NCBI RefSeq assembly: GCF_003313385.1
Contig: NZ_QMHN01000002.1
Span: forward strand, 134,603-198,602
Length of the DNA stretch: 64,000 bases
Direction of reading: 5' to 3'
From: Pedobacter chitinilyticus
GTDB taxonomy: Bacteria; Bacteroidota; Bacteroidia; Sphingobacteriales; Sphingobacteriaceae
Below, piece after piece: positions 14,076-22,964 of the stretch. A model generated the notes under the pieces. That model had not been told where the DNA came from. It did no database searches and worked only from the letters and a program-made list of their open reading frames with translations. Both the position numbers and the translations under genes were made by a program. Position 1 is the first letter of the stretch; each line of letters opens with the position of its first letter.

Positions 14076-16697
14076 TTAACTATTGTTAAGGTTACTCAAG
14101 AATTGTTCCAAAGCGTATTCATCAGGAATTAAAACTTCTCTTGCCTTGCTGCCTTCAAACGGACCAACCACTCCCGCAGCTTCCAATTGGTCAATGATTC
14201 TACCTGCCCTATTGTAGCCCAATTTCATTTTCCTTTGAATCAATGAAGTAGAACCTTGTTGGTGCATTACAATCAATCTGGCCGCATCTTCAAACAATGG
14301 ATCTTTGTCATCTGGATCAAATTCTTTAGATGAACCTTCCCCGTTTTCATCAACATATTCAGGCAACAAGTAGGCATCAGGATAGCCGCGTTGGTTACCG
14401 ATAAAATCAGAAATACGATCTACTTCTGGCGTGTCTACAAAAGCACATTGTAGCCTAATCAAGTCGCTACCAGTAGCTAAAAGCATATCACCCCTACCAA
14501 TCAACTGATCAGCACCACCACTGTCTAAAATGGTACGGGAGTCAATTTTTGACAGTACCCTAAACGCCAATCTGGCAGGAAAGTTGGCCTTAATGGTACC
14601 TGTAATTACGTTTACTGATGGACGTTGTGTGGCCAATACCAAGTGAATACCAATCGCACGAGCCAACTGCGCTAAACGGGCAATTGGTGTTTCCACTTCC
14701 TTACCAGCCGTCATGATCAAATCGGCAAACTCATCCACCACCAAGACAATGTAAGGTAGGAAACGGTGACCATTATTAGGGTTCAGCTTGCGCTTGATGA
14801 ATTTTTCGTTGTACTCTTTGAGGTTCCTCACCATCGCATCTTTCAACAAATCATAACGTTGATCCATCTCAATACACAAAGAGTTCAAAGTATGCACCAC
14901 CTTTTTGGTATCGGTAATGATCGCATCTTCCCCACCTGGCAATTTAGCCAAGAAATGACGTTCTATTTTATTGAATAGCGTGAGTTCTACCTTTTTAGGG
15001 TCGACCAATACAAACTTCAATTGTGAAGGATGTTTCTTGTAAAGCAACGACACCAAAATAGAGTTAATCCCTACCGATTTACCTTGTCCCGTAGCACCTG
15101 CTACCAACAAGTGGGGCATTTTGGCCAAATCGGCAATGTAAACTTCGTTACTAATGGTTTTACCCAAAGCAATAGGCAAATCCATGTTCGATTGCTGAAA
15201 CTTCTCTGTAGCCAACACACTTCTCATGGCCACCATCTCTGGATGGGAATTTGGCACCTCAATACCAATAGTTCCTTTACCAGGCATTGGCGCAATGATA
15301 CGGATCCCCAAAGCCGCTAAACTTAGGGCGATGTCGTCTTCCAAATTTTTGATCTTAGAAATACGGACGCCTGGCGCTGGGATAATTTCGTAAAGTGTTA
15401 CGGTTGGACCAATCGTAGCCTTAATCTTATCAATTTCAATATTGTAGTGATTTAAGGTCTCTACAATTTTATTTTTATTAGCCTCTAATTCGTCGGCATT
15501 TACCGAGATTTTGTTGGTGCCGTAATTTTCTAATAAATCTAAGTGAGGATATTTATAGTGTGATAAATCCAAGGTTGGATCATAGTTGCCAAATTGCTCT
15601 ACCAACTCATCCGATTTAGCTTCTTCTTCTGTTTTCTCAATGATAAATGCAGGTTCTTCTGCTTTCTCAGCTACTTTTGGCGTAGGGGTAATTTCCATCG
15701 CCAAACTCGCTGCTGGACTTAGCGTTTCCACCACAGGAGCAACTACTGGTGCAGCCACCGTTGGCGTAAGCAACACATTGGTAGGTAACGGAATGCCTGC
15801 ATTGTCATCATCCTCCACCTCTGGTTCTTTCCTATCAAACCTACTAGGCGTTAACGTAATGTTCTGCTCTATCTTCTGTTGATTTCTATATCTATCATTT
15901 AAACTAAACTCAACGGGTTCCGACTTCGTTTCGTCTTCCAGTTCTATATTTTCAGGCACTTCAGGATCAACAATCCTTCTTGGATTAGGTGCTGGCTGTT
16001 TTTCTGGGATTTTAAAATCAATATTGTAAGCTACAATCAATACCGAAAGCCCTAAGAAAATCAATAGACCCGCAACACCAGTTCTACCAATCTGCACTTC
16101 TAGCAGCTTATTGCTCCAATAACCAAACTCACCTTCAAGAAAATGTGGAGTTTTAGCAAAAAACGAGTGTCCAAAACCAAAAGCCAAGGATACGAACAAC
16201 AAGAAAAAGAAGCTATAAGCCAATACTTTTTCAATAGCGAATATCCTTACCTTTAACAGCATGCGATAGCCAATCACAAAAAACACAAATACGAATAGGA
16301 AAGAGGCGACACCAAACCATTCGTAAATAAATTGGTGTGACAATAAAGCGCCTATTTTACCCAGCCAGTTTTGTACAATCGGATCTTCAACACCACTTTG
16401 CTTTAGTTCGTCGATACTTTTAAACAGGTTGCTCCATCCACCGTTGGCATCAATCACGTAACTCTGGTCTTCTTCCCATGTAAAAATGTAAGAGGTAAAG
16501 GCCACCAAGAAATAAATAGAAAAGATAATGAACAACAAGCCGATAATTTTGACCAGTCGCCCATCCTGAAGGTTAAAATTTGGAAGATATTCGGCTTTTA
16601 CTCGGGGCTCTTTAGGACTATTTTTTTGCCCACTTTTACCTGATTCTGCATTTTGTTTAAAAGAATTGGATTTAAATGAATTTCCCCTTACCGACAT
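14076..16697 (-). CDS. ftsK: DNA translocase FtsK
   Basis: 873 residues from the chosen ATG (MSVRGNSFK); an upstream in-frame start adds nine residues that look like leader sequence. Four hydrophobic segments occur between about residues 50 and 230. A variable linker follows, rich in Pro, Glu and Val (240-380). The motor comes next, with Walker A GATGQGKSVGIN near 535 and Walker B LVVDEFADL near 645, and the C-terminal winged-helix gamma domain (QRKMKLGYNRAGRI) is near 825. FtsK pumps chromosome ends through the division septum and activates XerCD at dif. The linker is far shorter than in Escherichia coli, which is normal for this phylum. It heads the ftsK-lolA unit. Confidence 0.95.
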   Translation of the reverse strand: MSVRGNSFKSNSFKQNAESGKSGQKNSPKEPRVKAEYLPNFNLQDGRLVKIIGLLFIIFSIYFLVAFTSYIFTWEEDQSYVIDANGGWSNLFKSIDELKQSGVEDPIVQNWLGKIGALLSHQFIYEWFGVASFLFVFVFFVIGYRMLLKVRIFAIEKVLAYSFFFLLFVSLAFGFGHSFFAKTPHFLEGEFGYWSNKLLEVQIGRTGVAGLLIFLGLSVLIVAYNIDFKIPEKQPAPNPRRIVDPEVPENIELEDETKSEPVEFSLNDRYRNQQKIEQNITLTPSRFDRKEPEVEDDDNAGIPLPTNVLLTPTVAAPVVAPVVETLSPAASLAMEITPTPKVAEKAEEPAFIIEKTEEEAKSDELVEQFGNYDPTLDLSHYKYPHLDLLENYGTNKISVNADELEANKNKIVETLNHYNIEIDKIKATIGPTVTLYEIIPAPGVRISKIKNLEDDIALSLAALGIRIIAPMPGKGTIGIEVPNSHPEMVAMRSVLATEKFQQSNMDLPIALGKTISNEVYIADLAKMPHLLVAGATGQGKSVGINSILVSLLYKKHPSQLKFVLVDPKKVELTLFNKIERHFLAKLPGGEDAIITDTKKVVHTLNSLCIEMDQRYDLLKDAMVRNLKEYNEKFIKRKLNPNNGHRFLPYIVLVVDEFADLIMTAGKEVETPIARLAQLARAIGIHLVLATQRPSVNVITGTIKANFPARLAFRVLSKIDSRTILDSGGADQLIGRGDMLLATGSDLIRLQCAFVDTPEVDRISDFIGNQRGYPDAYLLPEYVDENGEGSSKEFDPDDKDPLFEDAARLIVMHQQGSTSLIQRKMKLGYNRAGRIIDQLEAAGVVGPFEGSKAREVLIPDEYALEQFLSNLNNS

Positions 16698-16875
16698 CGT
16701 ATCGTTTATAATTTTAATGAACAAATATAAGAAACTGTTTATATTCTTTTACTTTCCGCCCCCTTTAACTTGTTTGCTTCAAAATTTGAAGCAAGGCTTT
16801 AAACCTTATTAAAGCTGTATAGTCTTAAACATGTTCAGCAATTAATTTATTGTATAGGTTTTTTATTTTAGTTTT

Positions 16876-16909
16876 ATCCTGCACAGCAGCTAACTGTGCA
16901 GGATTTTTT
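16876..16909 (+). terminator. Orphan terminator between ftsK and the ankyrin gene
   Basis: ATCCTGCACAG (16876-16886) pairs perfectly with CTGTGCAGGAT (16894-16904), followed by T-rich sequence on the plus strand only. No plus-strand gene precedes it: ftsK runs the other way. It therefore ends either a small RNA that starts after about 16,740 or a leader of the ankyrin gene. Confidence 0.75.
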
Positions 16910-16970
16910 GTTTTAAAAATGTTAATAAATTTTCGTTAATTTAACCTGTTGGCGAAAACTAATTTATAAA

Positions 16971-17627
16971 ATGGACATTACGCAACTCGAGACGCTTATA
17001 GAAAACAACCAATTAGAGGAAATTGTAGCCCTTTTGTCGCAAAAACCTAGCTTGGCAACCCAACTGACTTCCCACCAGATTTCGCCCATGCTATTGGCCT
17101 GCTACTATAAAAAAATGGATATAGCCAATGCCATCGTAGAGTTTATGCCTGAGCTAAGCATTTTTGATGCTTGTGCCGTAGGTAAATTTGATGATGTCAC
17201 GCTACTCGTGTTTAAAAATCCGAAGATCGTTAACGAATATTCTGTAGATGGTTTTACCCCTCTTGGGTTGGCCTGCTACTTTGGCCACGAAGAAATTGCT
17301 CGTTTTCTGGTATTAAAAGGTGCCGAAGTAAACTTGCCAAGTAAAAATGGCTTTAACGTTTTCCCGATCCACTCTGCCGTGGCAAGCAACAACTACAATA
17401 TTGCCAAAATGCTGTTGGACGCTGGTGCTTATCCCAACGTATGTCAAAAATCGGGTGTGGCACCGTTGCATAGTGCTGCTCAATTGGGAAATATAGAAAT
17501 GATTATCCTTTTGCTGGAACATGGCGCCGAAGTAACCTTAAGAATGGAAGGTGGCAAACTGCCTGCTGATTTAGCTGCCGATAAAGGTTTTAACGAAATA
17601 GCAGAAATTTTAAGGGACGACGATTAA
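16971..17627 (+). CDS. Ankyrin-repeat protein
   Basis: 218 residues made of about five ankyrin repeats. The clearest are GFTPLGLACYFGHEEIARFL (near 92), the one starting NVFPIHSAVASNNYNIAKML (near 125) and GVAPLHSAAQLGNIEMIILL (near 160). There is no signal peptide or membrane segment, so it is a cytoplasmic protein-binding scaffold of unknown partner. It stands alone, with a terminator-like hairpin 60 bases before its start. Confidence 0.88.
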   Translation: MDITQLETLIENNQLEEIVALLSQKPSLATQLTSHQISPMLLACYYKKMDIANAIVEFMPELSIFDACAVGKFDDVTLLVFKNPKIVNEYSVDGFTPLGLACYFGHEEIARFLVLKGAEVNLPSKNGFNVFPIHSAVASNNYNIAKMLLDAGAYPNVCQKSGVAPLHSAAQLGNIEMIILLLEHGAEVTLRMEGGKLPADLAADKGFNEIAEILRDDD

Positions 17628-17740
17628 TGGAGTTACGAGTTAAAGGTTGAAAGTTAAAAGCAGTTTAAATCAAGTCAATAAATAACTATTGTCTATATAC
17701 TATTTAACCTGTAACGCAAAACTCGTAACCCGCAACTCAG

Positions 17741-17959
17741 CTACTCCCAAACCCTCAATCTAATACGTTTCATGTAGTTCCTGATATCCAACACTACAGC
17801 AGCTAAAATATAGAACAGGATAGGAAACCCTACAGCCAAAAACGAGGAATAGATAAAAAACAGACGTACCTTGGCGGTACTCATATTCAACTTATTAGCC
17901 AAATAGGCGGAAACCCCAAAGCTGCGTTGTTCAAAGAAAGTAACGATACGTTGAAACAT
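17741..17959 (-). CDS. Small PspC-domain membrane protein
   Basis: 72 residues. The first half (VTFFEQRSFGVSAYLANKLN) and the following STAKVRLFFIY match the PspC pattern of an amphipathic start. One long hydrophobic stretch follows (about 33-57) and then a basic tail (MKRIRLRV). PspC proteins sit in the inner membrane and in some bacteria sense envelope stress. No PspA or PspB gene is nearby. Confidence 0.7.
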   Translation of the reverse strand: MFQRIVTFFEQRSFGVSAYLANKLNMSTAKVRLFFIYSSFLAVGFPILFYILAAVVLDIRNYMKRIRLRVWE

Positions 17960-18314
17960 TTTACCTGATTTTATATCCTAATTTACAAAATTAATAGATA
18001 AGCGCTACATTTTAAATTCGAATTTTATAACGTGACATTTCTAGGTTCTGATATGAATATGATTAGAAATGTTCGCATTCAGAAAAAATCACTTAGTGAT
18101 ATTAGGATCACCGTATAAAAGAACAGTCCAGCAAAAGATTGCTGAACTGTATAATTAAATTTAGCCACAGATGCACAGATCGCGTTGTCGTCAAATCAAA
18201 TTGAACGTTTATAGTTTCTCATTCAACAATAACTTTTAGCACAAAAATCTTTTGCCTTCTTTCAACTATTTTATCTGTGCATCTGTGGCTATATTTTAAA
18301 TAACCGATTATAGT
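17960..18314. other. Intergenic stretch with inverted repeats
   Basis: No gene seen. It contains a hairpin at 18123-18150 (ACAGT and ACTGT arms with an inner CAGCAA/TTGCTG stem) and a 19-bp perfect inverted repeat (18162-18180 / 18273-18291) belonging to a dispersed family. Confidence 0.6.
18162..18291. repeat. Inverted pair of the CCACAGATGCACAGAT repeat
   Basis: TAGCCACAGATGCACAGAT at 18162-18180 recurs as its exact reverse complement at 18273-18291, with about 90 bases between. Single copies of the core occur near 33554-33570 and 48832-48848. It lies immediately after the YceI gene and may act as its 3' stem. Confidence 0.8.
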
Positions 18315-18980
18315 CTATTTTTTAGCATTAAGCGTAAGGCCAATTTCAACATCTTTTGAAATCATCCAGTTTTCCGGGCTACCTTCTGTTTTATAATTAA
18401 TTCCCCAAGCACTTCTATCAATTACAAATTTAGCTGAAGCGGTCACTGAAGTGGCAGTCACTTGAACTTTTGCAGGGAAGGTTACGTTTAATGTTTTGTC
18501 TTTAAGGGTCAAGTTACCACTGATCAAATAATTTGGATCGGCAATTAGGCTAGCGCCATCTGCTGCAGTATATGGAGCCACTTTAGTAATGACGAACTTA
18601 GCGGTTGGTGCTTTCTCAACATCAAAGAAATCTGGACTTTTCAAGTGTCCTTCAAGATCTGTAGCTTTTTTGCCTTCTTCTGTTACCGATGCGGGATCAA
18701 CTTGAAGAGATTTCATATCTACTAAAAACTCACCCCCATTTACGGAATCCTTTTCTACGGAAATAGTTCCAGAAGTAACTTTGATTTTACCCCAACGCGG
18801 TGCCAATCCACCTTTGTGAGCACCTTTCCAATCTACCGAAGTAGTTAGCGTGTCAATCATGAAGTTTTCACCTTTTTGTTCAGCAGCAGTCTGCTCCGTG
18901 GTTGTTGTGGTATTGTTCGACGAACCTCCACAAGATGCCAGTAAAAAAAGCGCAGGCAGCGCAAAAAGTAATTTTCTCAT
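18315..18980 (-). CDS. YceI-family lipoprotein
   Basis: 221 residues. A lipoprotein signal ends in LLASCGGSS, and a Thr/Gln linker follows. The YceI beta-barrel fold then begins: VDWKGAHKGG near residue 48, SGTISVEK, LEGHLKSPDFFDVEKAPTA near 105, and a final strand with FVIDRSAWGINY near 185. YceI proteins bind isoprenoid-type lipids in a hydrophobic pocket and often respond to stress or alkali. Here it is anchored to a membrane through the lipid. Monocistronic. Confidence 0.9.
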   Translation of the reverse strand: MRKLLFALPALFLLASCGGSSNNTTTTTEQTAAEQKGENFMIDTLTTSVDWKGAHKGGLAPRWGKIKVTSGTISVEKDSVNGGEFLVDMKSLQVDPASVTEEGKKATDLEGHLKSPDFFDVEKAPTAKFVITKVAPYTAADGASLIADPNYLISGNLTLKDKTLNVTFPAKVQVTATSVTASAKFVIDRSAWGINYKTEGSPENWMISKDVEIGLTLNAKK

Positions 18981-19120
18981 TTTTCTGATTTTAATTATTA
19001 AAGTTTAGTTTAACTACAAATGATGGCCACAAAACTAAGCTGCTTTAAACGCATAGCTCTTGACCTATGTTAAGAATTTCAAGCCAACATTTATTTACAT
19101 TTACGAAATCACAATTAACC

Positions 19121-20401
19121 CTATCTTTTCAAAATCTTCAAACCAATACCACAATTTAAGCATTTTTTCTGGTCGCAGTAGTTTTTTCTCAACTGTAATA
19201 AAGCCTGTGTCTGATAAGCATTTTCTATATCCACTCCTGCATTTTCATATTGGGAAATCACTTTGTTTTTTTCCGCAGCAATACTTTCCAATAAATAGAA
19301 AGCCCTGGTTTGATAATTGGCCTGCTGCGTGTATTTCCCGTAGGCAAACAAAAATAAGCTCACGGTATTAATCAAAATATGATCAATGGATTGTGTGCCC
19401 AATTGCACATTCACATGCGCTGTTTCTTTATTAAAGTGGTAATGCGTTTCCCAAAATTTGTTTACTGGTAAATCCTCAAACAACAGATGCAATTCCTTGA
19501 TCTTCTTCACTTCTAACACCGAAGAAAATAAATGGTTTGATTTTACAATGAGCGCTGCAAATTGTGCTAACCTAAGTGTAGGGAAATTTTGCGGACGCAT
19601 CCTCAGGAATTTCCATAAGGCAACACCCATATCCTGTAAGCCGTACTTCTTCTTTAAAAAAGTATATTCCTTTTTTAACAAATTAGGATACTCCGCTTCA
19701 AACTGCTGGTTTAAAAAACCTGCCTGCCCAAAAACCAGTGCTTCAATCTGCATCGCTTGATTTTTATGCTTGGCAAATAAATGTTGTGGCAAGCTTTGCG
19801 CCAACAACTGCATCGACAAAGCATTTACCTTAAAACCAAAGCTTCTGGCCATAAAGTGATAAAAGGTTTCGTCCCAATTGCCATTCAATTGCTCCAAACG
19901 TTCAAAAACTTCATCACATTTCTGTTCCATCCGTTCTACCAATACCCTGGGCAAAAACCCATTGATCACAAAGCCGTCAATTTCACCAATCTGTTTTTCG
20001 CATGGGAAAGCATAAGGAGCACCAATTAACGCTTGATATTTTTCTAGTAACTGTTCGGTGATTCTTCCTTTCAAAGAAAGGGTTGGCAATGTAGCACCAT
20101 CTGCCGTTTGAACTTGCATATCATCATCCAGCACCACATGTAAAATTACATTATTGTAGGCGGCATCGTTTTGATGACCATGGGCATACCAATCCGAAGA
20201 CTTCAAGTGAATTTCAACCTGCCCTGCCCAAGTGGTTTCCCCGATGATGATCTTGGCGTCTGTAAAATCGGGACCTGCATGCTTATTGGCATAGCCACAA
20301 TTTAAAATTTGTATACGTTCATGATTGGTCGTTTGCAGCTCCGTACTATCATAAAGTCTCAACTGCCATATTAAATGAATAAGTTCTTCAGGTATACGCA
20401 T
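19121..20401 (-). CDS. DUF2851 family protein
   Basis: 426 residues matching the DUF2851 family, which is widespread in Bacteroidota. Its start is typical (IPEELIHLIWQL), with NCGYANKHAGPDFTDAKI near residue 35, a GQVEIHLKSSDW strand near 60, and a Cys-rich end (CDQKKCLNCGIG) that could bind a metal. The N-terminal part has the look of a PD-(D/E)xK-like nuclease fold (GPDFxDAxI, then VEIHxKSSDW). Function is unproven. A TAACTTTC -7-like box lies three bases before the ATG. Confidence 0.8.
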   Translation of the reverse strand: MRIPEELIHLIWQLRLYDSTELQTTNHERIQILNCGYANKHAGPDFTDAKIIIGETTWAGQVEIHLKSSDWYAHGHQNDAAYNNVILHVVLDDDMQVQTADGATLPTLSLKGRITEQLLEKYQALIGAPYAFPCEKQIGEIDGFVINGFLPRVLVERMEQKCDEVFERLEQLNGNWDETFYHFMARSFGFKVNALSMQLLAQSLPQHLFAKHKNQAMQIEALVFGQAGFLNQQFEAEYPNLLKKEYTFLKKKYGLQDMGVALWKFLRMRPQNFPTLRLAQFAALIVKSNHLFSSVLEVKKIKELHLLFEDLPVNKFWETHYHFNKETAHVNVQLGTQSIDHILINTVSLFLFAYGKYTQQANYQTRAFYLLESIAAEKNKVISQYENAGVDIENAYQTQALLQLRKNYCDQKKCLNCGIGLKILKR

Positions 20402-20458
20402 AACGAAAGTTAAGTAATAAATCCATCAACTCATTAACTTAAAACTTATCCGATTAAG

Positions 20459-21358
20459 CTATTTTACTTCCGCTTTTTTATAGTTGGTAATAAACACACC
20501 CAGTATAATCAATACGGTAGCAATCAGCAAATCATAGGTAACGGTTTCATTAAGCACGAGCCAACCTAAGAAGATGGCAATAATGGTATTGAAATAAGAT
20601 AAAATGGAAACTTCGGTAGCACTTACTCGCTTTAACGCATAGTTGTAACAGAAAAAACCTACCACCGAGCCAAACACACCCAAATAAACAATGGCAGCCA
20701 AACTTTGCCATGTCCACTGACTAATATCCGTTGATGGAGAAACCAAGGAAGCAATGATCAATTGAGCCACAGCGGCATAAGCGAACTGATAAAACAAGTC
20801 TAAAAAGAGGTTCTCACTTTTGTGCGCATATTTCTTGGTATAAATAGTTCCTGCCGCCCAACCAGAAATGGCCATGGCTAAATAGGTAACCCCTGTTTTA
20901 TAGTTTGGATCCAGCAAGTCGCCAATGCCATCTCTAAAAATAAAGGCTACGCCACTAAAGCCTACCAATACACCAATAAAACCTTTTAAGCTTGCTTTTT
21001 GTAAGCCGAAAACTACACTTCCTAAAAACACTATGATGGGTGAAAGGGCGGTAAGCAAAGACGTTAATCCGCTGGGGATACTCTCTTCAGCTACAGTAGT
21101 CATGCCATTGGCAACAATGATCATTAAGCTGGCTACCAATATTTGACGGCCCAGGCTTTTCCAACCTATCCATTTAAATTGGCCTTTAGCAAGTAAAATA
21201 GTAAGCAATATGCTCGAAGCAACCACCTGCCTTAAGCCTGCCACAAACCAAGCAGGAATGGTATGCACCGCAATGCGAATTCCCAAATAAGTGGTTCCCC
21301 ACACAATGGCAATGGCAAAAAGGGCTACAATAAGCTTTACATCTTTTTTTTGCTTCAT
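20459..21358 (-). CDS. EamA/DMT-family transporter
   Basis: 299 residues with ten hydrophobic segments in two halves, typical of the EamA drug/metabolite transporters (early [13 protein letters not shown], and a second repeat with [21 protein letters not shown]). It would export small metabolites or amino acids across the inner membrane. Its ATG overlaps the pyrF stop (ATGA), so the two are translated from one mRNA. A substrate linked to pyrimidines is possible but not shown. Confidence 0.85.
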   Translation of the reverse strand: MKQKKDVKLIVALFAIAIVWGTTYLGIRIAVHTIPAWFVAGLRQVVASSILLTILLAKGQFKWIGWKSLGRQILVASLMIIVANGMTTVAEESIPSGLTSLLTALSPIIVFLGSVVFGLQKASLKGFIGVLVGFSGVAFIFRDGIGDLLDPNYKTGVTYLAMAISGWAAGTIYTKKYAHKSENLFLDLFYQFAYAAVAQLIIASLVSPSTDISQWTWQSLAAIVYLGVFGSVVGFFCYNYALKRVSATEVSILSYFNTIIAIFLGWLVLNETVTYDLLIATVLIILGVFITNYKKAEVK

Positions 21359-22185
21359 ATCAGCTGAGCAGCTGTTAAGATCTGCTCCATTTCTTGTTGA
21401 AGTGCTAAAGCTTCTTCTCTAGCTTTTTCGGCAAAATCTTCACCGCTACCTGCATAAATAATGCTACGGGCCGCATTGACCAACAAACCACATTGTAGGT
21501 TTAAGCCATGCTCGCAAACGGCACTTAAGCTACCGCCTTGCGCCCCTACTCCTGGCACCAATAAAAAGTTATCAGGGGCTAAACGACGTATATTTTGAAA
21601 CTCCTCTGGCTTGGTTGCACCTACCACGTACATCATTTGCTCACTGCTGGCCCATTGAGATGAAGTCGTAATGACCTGCTCGTACAATTTTTGGTCGTCG
21701 CTTTGTTTAGTTTGAAAATCTTTACTGCCCTCATTAGAAGTCAGCGCCAATAAAATAACCCATTTATCTTCATAGCTTAAAAACGGAGAAACCGAGTCTC
21801 TTCCCATGTAAGGGGCTACGGTTACCGAGTCAAAGCTCATTTCGGAACTGGCTTCGTTAAAAAAAGCTTCTGCATACATGGCCGAAGTATTTCCAATATC
21901 GCCACGCTTAGCATCGGCAATGGTAAATACATCTTTAGGAAAATGTTGCCAAGTTTTAACCAAGGTGCTCCAACCTTTTACACCTCTAGTCTCATAAAAA
22001 GCGGTATTGGGCTTATAGGCCACGCATAAATCATGCGTTGCATCAATCAACTGCTTGTTAAACTCAAGTATAGGGTCCTCGTATTTTAACAAATGCTTAG
22101 GTAGTTTATCCAAAACTGGATCTAAACCGATGCATAAGAAAGACTTTTTACGTTGAATTTGCTCAAATAGTTGCTGCTTGTTCAT
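21355..22185 (-). CDS. pyrF: Orotidine 5'-phosphate decarboxylase (type 2)
   Basis: 276 residues. The catalytic Asp-Lys-Asp signature is in [13 protein letters not shown] near residue 90, the start has [12 protein letters not shown], and phosphate-binding residues lie in VPGVGAQGG near 212 and NAARSIIYA near 240. It makes UMP from OMP in the last step of pyrimidine synthesis, in the cytoplasm. Length and the VPGVGAQGG loop fit the longer type 2 form found in Bacteroidota and mycobacteria. It heads a two-gene unit with the transporter. Confidence 0.95.
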   Translation of the reverse strand: MNKQQLFEQIQRKKSFLCIGLDPVLDKLPKHLLKYEDPILEFNKQLIDATHDLCVAYKPNTAFYETRGVKGWSTLVKTWQHFPKDVFTIADAKRGDIGNTSAMYAEAFFNEASSEMSFDSVTVAPYMGRDSVSPFLSYEDKWVILLALTSNEGSKDFQTKQSDDQKLYEQVITTSSQWASSEQMMYVVGATKPEEFQNIRRLAPDNFLLVPGVGAQGGSLSAVCEHGLNLQCGLLVNAARSIIYAGSGEDFAEKAREEALALQQEMEQILTAAQLI

Positions 22186-22230
22186 TTTTTTGGTGCGATT
22201 TTATGGATTGCTGCAAAGATGCTAATAATA

Positions 22231-22286
22231 GTTTTCAGTTCACAGTTTTCAGTTCACAGTTTTCAGTTCACAGTTTTCAGTTCACA
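22231..22286. repeat. Tandem repeat, 4 x 14 bp
   Basis: GTTTTCAGTTCACA is repeated four times without change and followed by a degraded fifth unit (GTTCTCAATTGTCA). Similar CAGTTTTCA phrases fill the clpX-clpP gap near 36700-36770. The copy number is a candidate for strain variation. Confidence 0.9.
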
Positions 22287-22311
22287 GTTCTCAATTGTCA
22301 ATTTAGTGCAA

Positions 22312-22623
22312 AAACTTCGTAGGTTTTGAAAACCTGCGAGGTTTAGATAATAACGATACTTGTCATCCTGTACGCAGTGAAAGATCTAAAGCCAAAGCAT
22401 TAAAGGAGTAGATTCCTCCTAAAGTTGGAATGATCAACAAAGTTTCCGCAACACGCTCATACGCCTACAGGTCTTAGCCACAAGGCGGGTATCCGCCTAT
22501 GTCGGGTTGAATTGGCAAGTGCTATGCACAGGTTAAGGTTTAATAAACCCGATTGAAGCGGAAATACTTTTTTATTGCGCACGGGCTTAAGAAACCTCTT
22601 AGGTTTTAAAACCTACGAAGTTT
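22312..22623. repeat. Two oppositely placed AAACCTCGTAGGTTT repeats
   Basis: Each unit (22312-22343 and 22592-22623) is itself a hairpin of about 15 bp, with arms like AACTTCGTAGGTTTT and AAAACCTGCGAGGTT. The family recurs at 57812-57902 and 63627-63662. Confidence 0.75.
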
Positions 22624-22897
22624 GGCGAAAAAAAAAGATTGCAGCAAAAAGCGGGGCTACCAAAGCCATTAAAACTAAATGTACCTTTTCAACGTTTAAA
22701 TTGAATAGGTGAACTTTTAATAAGCAGATTTAGCAATTAAAGCATTGACCTGATGAATAAAACACCTAAGTGATGATGAAAATTTTTACGAAATATCTTG
22801 CAGATTAAAATCCATTTTCCTACAATTGTGCCATAATTCCCAGAAAGTTTATCTGAATACCTTCCAAAAAAATCTTAGCAAGAAAATTTCTTAAATC

Positions 22898-22927
22898 TTT
22901 TGAGCCTCTTTTTTGGTTGTATGTTTG
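22898..22927 (+). promoter_or_regulatory. rho promoter
   Basis: TTTTG (22898-22902) and TATGTTTG (22920-22927) are separated by 17 bases, matching the Bacteroidota -33/-7 consensus TTTG and TAnnTTTG. It predicts a leader of about 33 bases before the ATG at 22965. Confidence 0.7.
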
Positions 22928-22964
22928 GGTAAACCCTAAAAATAAAATTCTCGACAAGACATAA

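Larger units (their letters stand above)
22186..22964. other. Repeat-rich intergenic stretch before rho
   Basis: No gene seen on either strand. It contains a 14-bp tandem repeat (22231-22286), two inverted members of the AAACCTCGTAGGTTT family (22312-22343 and 22592-22623), a GTCATCCTG-type repeat near 22364, a GC-rich segment near 22480-22510 related to one near 63470-63525, and the rho promoter. Confidence 0.7.
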
